Below, one piece after another: positions 8,747 through 15,302 of a stretch of 22,985 nt of DNA. The translations under genes and the position numbers were made by a program. The stretch is from Dokdonella_A sp049583635 (lineage in GTDB: Bacteria; Pseudomonadota; Gammaproteobacteria; Xanthomonadales; Rhodanobacteraceae): positions 1 through 22,985 of the forward strand of contig JBAUWF010000094.1 in NCBI GenBank assembly GCA_049583635.1. The letters run 5' to 3'. The notes below the pieces were generated by a model that did no database searches, was not told the origin of the DNA, and saw only the letters and a program-made list of their open reading frames with translations. Position 1 is the stretch's first letter. Every line of letters begins with the position of its first letter.

Positions 8747-9573
8747 GGCGACAACAGCATGTGGAGCAGGATCTGGCACGCGGCGAATATGGGCAACGCC
8801 GCGAAGACGCTGTCGAGCCGGTCGAACAAGCCGCCATGGCCGGGAAACAGGGTGCCCGAGTCCTTCACCCGGGCCTGGCGCTTGATCAGGCTCTCGAACA
8901 GATCGCCCACGATCGAGGCGGCGACGGCAAGCAGCGCAATACCGACCACTGCGATCAGATCACTGCCGCGCGCACCGAACAGCAGGCCTCCGATTACGGC
9001 GACCAATGCGGAGCCGGCCAGCGCGCCCCACACGCCGGCGGTGGTCTTGCCCGGGCTGATGCGTGGCGCGAGCCTGGTCGATCCGTAGCGGCTGCCCGCG
9101 AAGTAGGCTGCGATGTCCGCAGCCCAGATCAGGAGCAGCGCAAACAATGCCCAGGCATGACCATGCACAGGCTGGCGGTGCAGTTGCAGCAGTGCGGTCC
9201 AGGCCGGAATCACCGCGAGTGTCCCGGCTGCGAGCTTGATTGCGCGATTGGCGTTTGTGGTTGCGGCGGCGAAATTGAAATGCCCGAGCCAGATGAGCGC
9301 CAGCAGCCACCAGACGACGCCGAGGCCAATGGCAATCCACCACCACGGGGAGCCGTCACGCGCCAGCCACAACAGCGACAGGATTGCCGCGCTGAATCCA
9401 AGCACGACGATGCGCGCGGCGATCGAGCGCATACCGAGCAGGTTCGTCCACTCCCATAGCGCCAACAGCGATATGCCGGCGGTCAGCAGCGCGAAGGCCG
9501 GACTCGGCAGGAACAACACCAGCGCGATGGCAATCGGCGCGACCACGAGGGCCGTCAGGATTCGTTGCTTCAT
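8743..9573 (-). CDS. cdsA: Phosphatidate cytidylyltransferase CdsA
   Basis: CdsA makes CDP-diacylglycerol from phosphatidic acid and CTP in the inner membrane, the branch point for all phospholipids. The 276-residue product (E. coli 285) has about eight hydrophobic segments and the C-terminal CDP-alcohol signature in SLIKRQARVKDSGTLFPGHGG with the following DRLDS (from about residue 227). I started at the ATG at 9571-9573, where MKQRILTALVVAPIAIALVL begins the first membrane helix. The open frame continues another 46 codons upstream, but that part is basic, low-quality sequence lying over the 3' end of uppS. The gene overlaps dxr by four bases and follows uppS by 32. Confidence 0.96.
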   Translation of the reverse strand: MKQRILTALVVAPIAIALVLFLPSPAFALLTAGISLLALWEWTNLLGMRSIAARIVVLGFSAAILSLLWLARDGSPWWWIAIGLGVVWWLLALIWLGHFNFAAATTNANRAIKLAAGTLAVIPAWTALLQLHRQPVHGHAWALFALLLIWAADIAAYFAGSRYGSTRLAPRISPGKTTAGVWGALAGSALVAVIGGLLFGARGSDLIAVVGIALLAVAASIVGDLFESLIKRQARVKDSGTLFPGHGGLFDRLDSVFAALPIFAACQILLHMLLSP

Positions 9574-9605
9574 GGACCGCACCTGTTCAGCATCGCGATC
9601 CGTCC

Positions 9606-10361
9606 TCAACCCGTTGAACGCAATCGCTTCGATGCGCGCCCGTATCGGCGTTCGCGACTTGCGTAATCCGCCAGCGCGTGATCGAGCACCGCGGCGTCGA
9701 CATCGGGCCACAAGGCATCGGTAAAAAAGAGCTCCGCGTAGGCAATCTGCCAGAGCAGAAAGTTGCTGATGCGAAACTCGCCACCGGTACGGATCAGCAG
9801 ATCGACCGGCGCCGCGTCGGCAAGGCAGAAATACTCCGCCAGGCTTTGCTCGCTGATGTCTTCGGCGCGGAGTGTGCCGGCCGCAACAGCCGCAGCGCTG
9901 TGGCGGGCCGCATTGACGATGTCCCAGCGGCCACCGTAATTGACCGCTATATTGAGTCGAAGCGCCGTATTGGCCTGCGTCTTCGACATCGCGCCGTGCA
10001 TGCGCCCGCGAAGATCGGGGTCGAAAGCTTCCAGATCACCGATGAATTCGATGCGCACGCCGTTGCCGTGCAACTCGTCCACCTCGCGATCGAGTGCCTT
10101 GACGAACAATTGCATCAACGCGCCGACCTCGGCGGCCGGTCGCCTCCAGTTTTCGCTGGAAAACGCGAACAGGGTCAGGGCCCCGATGCCACGCTTGAGA
10201 CAAAACTCGACCGCCGCACGAACGCTCTTCTGACCTTCGCGATGACCGAAGCTGCGCGGTCGCCGCCGTTGTTCGGCCCAACGCCCGTTGCCATCCATGA
10301 CAATGGCGATATGTGCCGGCACATGAGGTTTCTGATGGTCCGGGATTTTCGGGGCAGCCAT
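9606..10361 (-). CDS. uppS: Undecaprenyl diphosphate synthase UppS (IspU)
   Basis: UppS is a cis-prenyltransferase that extends farnesyl diphosphate with isopentenyl diphosphate to C55, the lipid carrier for peptidoglycan and O-antigen. The 251-residue product (E. coli 253) shows HIAIVMDGNGRWA with the catalytic aspartate, FGHREGQKSVR, TLFAFSSENWRRP, and the C-terminal RTGGEFRISNFLLWQ and AELFFTDALWPD blocks. Two starts are possible: ATG at 10359-10361 with GAGG about 13 bases upstream, used here, or GTG at 10377-10379, which overlaps the frr stop as GTGA and would add six residues (MRRRTA). The overlap pattern elsewhere in the cluster makes the GTG a real alternative. Confidence 0.95.
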   Translation of the reverse strand: MAAPKIPDHQKPHVPAHIAIVMDGNGRWAEQRRRPRSFGHREGQKSVRAAVEFCLKRGIGALTLFAFSSENWRRPAAEVGALMQLFVKALDREVDELHGNGVRIEFIGDLEAFDPDLRGRMHGAMSKTQANTALRLNIAVNYGGRWDIVNAARHSAAAVAAGTLRAEDISEQSLAEYFCLADAAPVDLLIRTGGEFRISNFLLWQIAYAELFFTDALWPDVDAAVLDHALADYASRERRYGRASKRLRSTG

Positions 10362-10375
10362 TGCGGTGCGCCGCC

Positions 10376-10933
10376 TCACATTGACATCAACTCGTCTTCC
10401 TTCGCCTTGACCACGGCATCGACGTCCTTGACGAACTTGTCGGTCAGCTTCTGGATCTCGTCGTCTGCACGGTGCTCGTCGTCTTCGGAGATGGTCTTGT
10501 CCTTCTGCAATTCCTTGATCTGATGCAAGGCATCGCGGCGGATATTGCGCACGGCGATCTTGGTGTTCTCGCCCTCGTGGGCGACATGCCGCGACAGTTC
10601 CTTGCGACGCTCCTCGGTCAGCACCGGCAGGTTGATGCGGATGACCATTCCGACGGTGGTCGGGTTGAGTCCCAGGTCGGACGCCAGAATCGCTTTCTCG
10701 ATCGGACCGACCATGGTCTTCTCGAACGGGGTGATCGTGATCGAGCGCGCGTCGGCAATCGCGACGTTGGCCACCTGGGTAATCGGCGTATCGGCACCGT
10801 AATAGGGCACCTTGAGTGGCTCGATCAGAGCGGTGCTGGCTCGCCCCGTGCGCAGGCGCGAGAGTTCGTGCTGCAGTGACTCGACACTCTTGTGCATGCG
10901 CGTCTGCGCATCCTTCTTGATGTCCTCAAGCAT
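10376..10933 (-). CDS. frr: Ribosome recycling factor Frr
   Basis: Frr (RRF) works with EF-G to split post-termination ribosomes. The 185-residue product is the same length as the E. coli protein. It has the conserved LRTGRAS motif near residue 30, the domain II segment VPYYGADTPITQVANV, ASDLGLNP, and LTEERRKELSR followed by the long C-terminal helix ending AKEDELMSM. I chose the ATG at 10931-10933 (MLEDIKKDAQTRM). A GTG nine codons upstream extends the frame but adds residues not seen in the family. It follows pyrH after a 246-base gap with its own promoter candidate, so it may be transcribed separately as well as by read-through. Confidence 0.96.
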   Translation of the reverse strand: MLEDIKKDAQTRMHKSVESLQHELSRLRTGRASTALIEPLKVPYYGADTPITQVANVAIADARSITITPFEKTMVGPIEKAILASDLGLNPTTVGMVIRINLPVLTEERRKELSRHVAHEGENTKIAVRNIRRDALHQIKELQKDKTISEDDEHRADDEIQKLTDKFVKDVDAVVKAKEDELMSM

Positions 10934-10970
10934 GGTCCGGTCGCCATTGGTGTTCTGCACATGAACGGTG

Positions 10971-10979
10971 AGTATAGCA
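10971..10979 (-). promoter_or_regulatory. Candidate extended -10 promoter of frr
   Basis: On the minus strand these bases read TGCTATACT, a TGn plus a -10 hexamer matching the consensus at five of six positions. The expected -35 position (about 10994-10999) has no good hexamer, as is common for extended -10 promoters. Transcription would begin near 10964, about 30 bases before the frr ATG. An inverted repeat at 10990-11016 covers the -35 region. Supported by sequence only. Confidence 0.5.
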
Positions 10980-10989
10980 GCGGGGTTGC

Positions 10990-11016
10990 GATCGGCGGCT
11001 CGGGTTGACGCCGATC
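10990..11016. repeat. Inverted repeat upstream of frr, operator-like
   Basis: Perfect 8-base arms GATCGGCG (10990-10997) and CGCCGATC (11009-11016) are separated by 11 bases, giving 19 bases between arm centres. The repeat lies just upstream of the frr -10 candidate and covers its -35 region. No T-tract follows on either strand, so it is not an intrinsic terminator for pyrH. The spacing suits a dimeric regulator, but a chance repeat in GC-rich DNA cannot be excluded. The rest of the 246-base pyrH-frr gap (10934-11179) shows only a small TTCCC/GGGAA repeat at 11026-11038. Confidence 0.4.
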
Positions 11017-11179
11017 ACATGACCGTTCCCGGCGGGAATTGGCGCGTTGGTGTGGACGGCGACGACGGTTTGCGGCGTGTGCGTGTGGACCAACCGAATC
11101 GGTCCCGCGAACGGCGCCCGGAAAAGTCGTCCGAGATATCTTCCACCCGCTTCGCGCCGCGGGGAGGGCGCAGCTGAAA

Positions 11180-11905
11180 TCAGCGACCGCCGACGACCAG
11201 CGTGCCGATCGGCTCGCCGCGCACGATGCGCATGAGGTTGCCGGCGCCGGACAGGTCATAGATGCGCAGCGGGATGTGGTGATCGCGGCACAGCGCAATC
11301 GCACTGGTGTCCATGACCTTGAGATTGCGCTGAATCACATCGTCGTATGACAGCTGCTCGTAGCGCGTGGCGTCGGCATCACTGGTCGGATCGGCGCTGT
11401 ACACCCCATCGACCTTGGTCGCCTTGAGCAACAGGTCGGCACCGATCTCGATCGCGCGCAACGCGGCGGCCGAATCGGTCGTGAAGAACGGATTGCCGGT
11501 GCCGGCGGCGAACAGCACGATGCGGCCCTTTTCTAGGTGTCGGACGGCGCGCCGGCGTATGAAGTCCTCGCACACCTCGTTGATCTTGATCGCGCTCATG
11601 GTGCGCGCGAAACCGCCGGCCTTCTCGATCGCATCCTGCATCGCCAGTGCGTTCATGACCGTGGCGAGCATGCCCATGTGATCGCCGGTCACGCGGTCGA
11701 TGCCGGCTGCGGCAAGGCCGGCACCTCGAAAGATGTTGCCGCCGCCGATGACCACGCCGATCTGCACGCCGGCGTGTTGCACATCGAGTATTTCGCGCGC
11801 GAGTCGGGCGAGCACCTTCGGGTCGATGCCGTAATTTTCCGCACCCATCAAGGCTTCGCCCGACAACTTGAGCAGGATGCGCTTGTACTTGATATCGGCG
11901 GGCAT
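11180..11905 (-). CDS. pyrH: UMP kinase PyrH
   Basis: PyrH phosphorylates UMP to UDP with ATP, is hexameric and is usually feedback-inhibited by UTP and activated by GTP. The 241-residue product (E. coli 241) belongs to the amino-acid kinase family and shows YKRILLKLSGEAL with the phosphate-binding lysines, VIGGGNIFRG, TGDHMGMLATVMNALA, and AAGTGNPFFTTDSAAALRA. The ATG at 11903-11905 (MPADIKYKRI) has GGAG ten bases upstream. The open frame runs 48 codons further but reads through the tsf terminator region. PyrH is separated from tsf by that terminator, so it probably has its own promoter between 11906 and 11997, where I see only weak candidates. Confidence 0.97.
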   Translation of the reverse strand: MPADIKYKRILLKLSGEALMGAENYGIDPKVLARLAREILDVQHAGVQIGVVIGGGNIFRGAGLAAAGIDRVTGDHMGMLATVMNALAMQDAIEKAGGFARTMSAIKINEVCEDFIRRRAVRHLEKGRIVLFAAGTGNPFFTTDSAAALRAIEIGADLLLKATKVDGVYSADPTSDADATRYEQLSYDDVIQRNLKVMDTSAIALCRDHHIPLRIYDLSGAGNLMRIVRGEPIGTLVVGGR

Positions 11906-11997
11906 GCGTACGTGTCTCCGGACAGCGGGCGGCAGGCAAACCGCCATAGTGTACCGGCAGATGGATTCGATGGGCGCGCCGACTGTCGCTGCAAACG

Positions 11998-12025
11998 AAA
12001 AAGGCCGCCCATCCACGGGCGGCCT
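11998..12025 (-). terminator. Rho-independent terminator after tsf
   Basis: On the minus strand the transcript forms a 9-base-pair stem AGGCCGCCC / GGGCGGCCT with a six-base loop GTGGAT, followed directly by a run of five U (TTTTTCG in DNA). It begins about 27 bases after the tsf stop. It would end most rpsB-tsf transcripts before pyrH. Confidence 0.9.
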
Positions 12026-12052
12026 CTGACGCAGCCAAAGTCGCGGCAACCG

Positions 12053-12931
12053 TCAGGCCAGACCGGCCTGTTTCATGACCTCGGTGGCAAAATCCTCGTC
12101 CTTCTTCTCGATGCCTTCGCCGACGGCCAGCCGGTGGAACGCAAGAATTTCGGCGCCGTTGGACCTGAGCAGATCGCCGACGCTTTGTCCTTCCGAATCA
12201 GGACCGGCATATTCCTGGCCGAGCAGGGTCATCTGACCGATGGTCTTGCGCAGCTTGCCCTGAATCATCTTCTCGAGAATTTCGGGCGGTTTGCCCGAGT
12301 CCTTGGCCTGCGCCAGCGCGATATCCCGTTCCTTTGCCACGAGTTCGGCCGGCACACGATCGGCGTCAATGTACGGCGGATTCATCGCCGCGATGTGCAT
12401 CGCGATGCCGCGTGCAAGGGCGGCGTTGCCGCCCTTCATGGCCACCAGCACACCGATGCGTCCGCCATGGATATAGTCCCCGAGGACAGCCGCCCCGTCG
12501 ATGCGCGCCAGGCGCCGCAACTGCACGTTCTCGCCGACCTTGGCGACCAGCCACTGGCGCCCTTCCTCGACGGTGTTGCCGTATGAGGTCCTGGCCGACT
12601 TGAGCGCCTCGATGTCCGCGGCTGCGCCGGCAAGCGCCGTTTTCGCGACCTCGGCTGCAAACGCGAGGAAGTTCTCGTCCTTGGCAACGAAGTCGGTTTC
12701 GCAATTGACTTCGACCAGCACGGCGTCGGCGTCGTTGCGTGCCAGCACGATGCGACCTTCCGCCGCGACGCGGCCGGCTTTCTTGTCGGCCTTGGCCAGG
12801 CCGGTCTTGCGCAGCGATTCCATGGCCGCTTCGATGTCGCCCTGGTTTTCAGTCAGGGCCTTCTTGCATTCCATCATGCCGGCGCCGGAACGTTCGCGCA
12901 GTTCTTTGACCTGTTGAGCGGTGATTTCCAT
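12053..12931 (-). CDS. tsf: Elongation factor Ts
   Basis: EF-Ts exchanges GDP for GTP on EF-Tu. The 292-residue product opens with MEITAQQVKELRERSGAGMM and the UBA-like N-terminal domain containing CKKALTENQGDIEAA. The core has TDFVAKDENF, the EF-Tu contact motif. The C-terminal dimerisation part includes AKDSGKPPEILEKMIQGKL. It ends in a short tail, DFATEVMKQAGLA. I chose the ATG at 12929-12931, which has a GAGG site seven bases upstream; the open frame reaches 13045 but with unrelated residues. It is paired with rpsB upstream as in most bacteria, with a strong hairpin in the 135-base spacer, and ends at an intrinsic terminator. Confidence 0.97.
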   Translation of the reverse strand: MEITAQQVKELRERSGAGMMECKKALTENQGDIEAAMESLRKTGLAKADKKAGRVAAEGRIVLARNDADAVLVEVNCETDFVAKDENFLAFAAEVAKTALAGAAADIEALKSARTSYGNTVEEGRQWLVAKVGENVQLRRLARIDGAAVLGDYIHGGRIGVLVAMKGGNAALARGIAMHIAAMNPPYIDADRVPAELVAKERDIALAQAKDSGKPPEILEKMIQGKLRKTIGQMTLLGQEYAGPDSEGQSVGDLLRSNGAEILAFHRLAVGEGIEKKDEDFATEVMKQAGLA

Positions 12932-12945
12932 TGCTACCTCGCTGG

Positions 12946-12966
12946 GCGTGGCGCAATGCGCCACGC
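12946..12966 (-). promoter_or_regulatory. Stem-loop in the rpsB-tsf spacer, just before the tsf ribosome-binding site
   Basis: A perfect 9-base-pair stem GCGTGGCGC / GCGCCACGC with a three-base loop lies a few bases upstream of the tsf GAGG site. In the direction of transcription it is followed by CCCAGCGAGG and not by U residues, so it is not a terminator. It could protect or process the transcript, or tune tsf translation relative to rpsB. The rest of the 135-base spacer shows nothing else clear. Confidence 0.6.
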
Positions 12967-13066
12967 TTCTGATATGGGAGAAAAGAACATGTCCGACACT
13001 CACACCGGTGCCGTCGAAGCGCGGGTCCGCAGCGGCATCAAGCAACGATGCCCGGACCGCTTCGGC

Positions 13067-14110
13067 TCACGCTGCGTCGGTGCCGCTGTCGGCGCTGGCC
13101 GGTTTGCCCGGTTCGCTCTCGCGAGCCGGCTCGGATTCGGTCGTTGCAGCGGCCTTGATGTCGGCTTTGGCGTCCGCTTCGGTGGCCGGGACGGATTCTT
13201 GCACCTCGGGCGACGCTTCATCGTCGTTGGCCGCAGCCTCAGCCGATGTCGACGTCGCATCAGCTTTCGCCGGCGCCGCCGAACGACGTGCCGGCGCGCG
13301 CTTGGCTGCAGCCTTGCGTGGAGCCTGCCGACGGCGGTTGTCGCGTTCGCCGGGTTCCTTGGCGATCGGGTTACCCTCGGCGTCCAGTTCGACGAATTCG
13401 TCCCGCTCGGTCGCCGCCATCTGCGGCGCCGACGCCTTGCCTTCGAGCACGGCGTCGGCCGCCGCGCTGGTATACAGCTGCACTGCTCGGATGGCGTCGT
13501 CGTTGCCGGGGATCGGGTAGTCCACCAGCGCCGGATCGTAATTGGTATCGACCACCGCAACGACCGGAATGCCGAGCTTCTTCGCTTCCAGCACGGCGAT
13601 GTTCTCGTGCCCGATATCGATCACGAACAATGCATCCGGCAGGCGGTTCATGTCCTTGATGCCGCCCAGCGAACGCTCGAGCTTGTCGCGTTCGCGCAGC
13701 AGGCCAAGCACCTCGTGCTTGACCAGCTTGTCGAAACTGCCGTCTTCGGACATCGTCTCGATTTCCTTGAGACGACCGATCGACTGCTTGACGGTACGGA
13801 AATTGGTCAGCATGCCGCCGAGCCAGCGCGCGGCGACATACGGCATGCCACAGCGCACCGCCTCTTCCTTCACTGCATCGCGCGCCGAGCGTTTGGTGCC
13901 GACGAACATGATGGTGCCGCGCTTCTGCGCGAGTCCGGACACGTAGTTCATCGCGTCGTTGAACAACGGCAGGGTCTTTTCGAGATTGATGATGTGGATC
14001 TTGCCGCGCGCACCGAAGATGTACGGTGCCATGCGCGGATTCCAGTAGCGCGTCTGATGACCGAAATGCACGCCGGCCTCAAGCATCTGGCGCATGGTGA
14101 CCTGGGACAT
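13067..14110 (-). CDS. rpsB: 30S ribosomal protein S2 with long C-terminal extension
   Basis: S2 binds late in 30S assembly at the head-platform junction and helps recruit S1. The core (about 1-225) is typical: MRQMLEAGVHFGHQTRYWNP, the KIHIINLEKT segment, GTKRSARDAV, RWLGGMLTNFRT, and PDALFVIDIGHENIAVLEA. The product is 347 residues, against 241 in E. coli. After residue 225 comes a roughly 120-residue tail: a basic Ala/Lys/Arg part (about 256-283) and then an Ala/Glu/Asp/Pro/Ser-rich acidic part, probably disordered. The ATG at 14108-14110 has GGAG ten bases upstream. The open frame continues to 15130, but that part is antisense to map. Transcription likely starts from the promoter at 14348-14377. 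Confidence 0.96.
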   Translation of the reverse strand: MSQVTMRQMLEAGVHFGHQTRYWNPRMAPYIFGARGKIHIINLEKTLPLFNDAMNYVSGLAQKRGTIMFVGTKRSARDAVKEEAVRCGMPYVAARWLGGMLTNFRTVKQSIGRLKEIETMSEDGSFDKLVKHEVLGLLRERDKLERSLGGIKDMNRLPDALFVIDIGHENIAVLEAKKLGIPVVAVVDTNYDPALVDYPIPGNDDAIRAVQLYTSAAADAVLEGKASAPQMAATERDEFVELDAEGNPIAKEPGERDNRRRQAPRKAAAKRAPARRSAAPAKADATSTSAEAAANDDEASPEVQESVPATEADAKADIKAAATTESEPARESEPGKPASADSGTDAA

Positions 14111-14341
14111 GATGGATGAACTCCACACGAAATGGGCCGTGTCGCACCAGGGGTGCGGCGAAGCCCGGGGTTGAGCCTCCACGCATCCGCCGTTTGCGAC
14201 CCCGCCATTGCTGGCGCGGCACCCCGAAAACGGTGACGATACGTGTGCGGATTTGGCGAAATCGCCATGGCGGTCTTGCGGATGGTTCCGCATGACCGCA
14301 TATGATCCGGCGGCGACCCGACCGCAGCGCGCCGACCGATC
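14111..14341 (-). promoter_or_regulatory. Long 5' leader of rpsB-tsf, possible S2 autoregulatory site
   Basis: If transcription starts just after the -10 box at 14348-14353, rpsB has a leader of about 230 bases. Next to the ribosome-binding site are two compact stem-loops: CGCACC/GGTGCG at 14143-14157 with a three-base loop, and ACACG/CGTGT at 14125-14142 with an eight-base loop. The second ends three bases short of the GGAG site. In E. coli, S2 is known to repress its own rpsB-tsf mRNA through the 5' untranslated region, so a similar role is likely here, but I could not compare it with a covariance model. Together with the promoter it fills most of the 336-base gap between rpsB and map. Confidence 0.5.
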
Positions 14342-14347
14342 GACGAG

Positions 14348-14377
14348 ATTGTAGCCGTTGCACGTCCTGCGCGGCAA
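14348..14377 (-). promoter_or_regulatory. Promoter of rpsB-tsf (sigma-70 type)
   Basis: On the minus strand there is a -35 hexamer TTGCCG (14372-14377, four of six consensus bases), an 18-base spacer, and a -10 hexamer TACAAT (14348-14353, five of six). It lies in the divergent rpsB/map gap and points to rpsB. The map gene would have to start transcription from the same 100 bases. Confidence 0.65.
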
Positions 14378-14446
14378 GCGCCATCGCGGCGGTTGTATCA
14401 TGTCGGTGTCTACCCATTGCCGGATACGACTCCAATCCCGAAAATC

Positions 14447-15214
14447 ATGCCCGTTACCATCAAGACCCCCGCCGAAATCGAAAAAATGCGCGTCGCCGGC
14501 CGCCTCGCGGCCGAGGTACTGGAACTGATCGTGCCGCACATGCGTCCCGGCGTGAGTACCGACCAGATCGATCGCGTCTGCCACGATCACATCGTCAACG
14601 TGCAAAAGGCGATTCCAGCCAACGTCGGCTACCGGGGATTTCCGAAGACGGTGTGTACGTCGGTCAATCATGTGATCTGTCATGGCATCCCGAGTCCGGG
14701 CAAGGTCCTCAAGGACGGGGACATCGTCAATGTCGACGTGACCGTGATCAAGGACGGTTGGCACGGCGACACCAGTCGCATGTACTTCATCGGCGAACCA
14801 TCGGTTCTGGCCCGGCGTCTGGTCGAGACTACCTACGAAGCGATGATGCTCGGCGTCGCCGAAGTGCGTCCGGGCGCGACCCTCGGCGATATCGGCCAGG
14901 CAATCCAGCGTCACGCCGAAAGCCGCGGCTATTCGGTGGTGCGCGAATATTGCGGCCACGGGATCGGCCGCACCTATCACGAGGACCCGCAGGTGCTGCA
15001 CTACGGCAAGGCCGGGACCGGGCTGAAGCTCGAGAAGGGCATGACCTTCACGATCGAGCCGATGATCAATGCCGGCAAGCCGCAGGCGCGTGTCCTGCCG
15101 GACGGCTGGACCGTGGTCACTCGCGATCACTCACTGTCGGCGCAGTGGGAGCACACGATGGCGGTGACCGACGATGGCGTCGAGATACTGACACCGTGGC
15201 CACGGGCAGCGTAG
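14447..15214 (+). CDS. map: Methionine aminopeptidase type I
   Basis: Map removes the initiator methionine from nascent proteins at the ribosome. The 255-residue product (E. coli 264) is a pitta-bread-fold metallopeptidase: GYRGFPKTVCTSVNHVICHG with the conserved substrate histidine, DGDIVNVDVTV and HGDTSRMYF with the two metal-binding aspartates, GHGIGRTYHEDP with the metal-binding histidine, FTIEPMI, and QWEHTMAVTD with the metal-ligand glutamates. I chose the ATG at 14447-14449 (MPVTIKTPAEIEKM); no clear ribosome-binding site precedes it and the frame extends another 18 codons from a TTG. Divergent from rpsB and upstream of glnD, an arrangement also seen in E. coli. Confidence 0.96.
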   Translation: MPVTIKTPAEIEKMRVAGRLAAEVLELIVPHMRPGVSTDQIDRVCHDHIVNVQKAIPANVGYRGFPKTVCTSVNHVICHGIPSPGKVLKDGDIVNVDVTVIKDGWHGDTSRMYFIGEPSVLARRLVETTYEAMMLGVAEVRPGATLGDIGQAIQRHAESRGYSVVREYCGHGIGRTYHEDPQVLHYGKAGTGLKLEKGMTFTIEPMINAGKPQARVLPDGWTVVTRDHSLSAQWEHTMAVTDDGVEILTPWPRAA

Positions 15215-15302
15215 CGCGACGTCGCCGTGGCGCGCGCTGCGCGCACGAACCGACGTGGCGCGGTGCCCCCGCCCGCATTCGCGTACCGGTTGTACGCTGC
15301 CG

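Noticed and set aside
7679..9459. Long plus-strand open frames opposite dxr and cdsA
   Set aside because: They mirror highly conserved genes, have no ribosome-binding sites in register with the starts, and their translations show no recognisable family or membrane/secretion features.
12946..12966. Strong hairpin upstream of tsf as a terminator of rpsB
   Set aside because: No U-tract follows the stem in the direction of rpsB transcription; kept as a possible regulatory or processing stem-loop instead.
14111..15130. Upstream extension of the rpsB frame to 687 codons
   Set aside because: The extra 340 codons lie antisense to map and across the divergent promoter region. S2 homology starts only at the ATG at 14108-14110, which has a ribosome-binding site.
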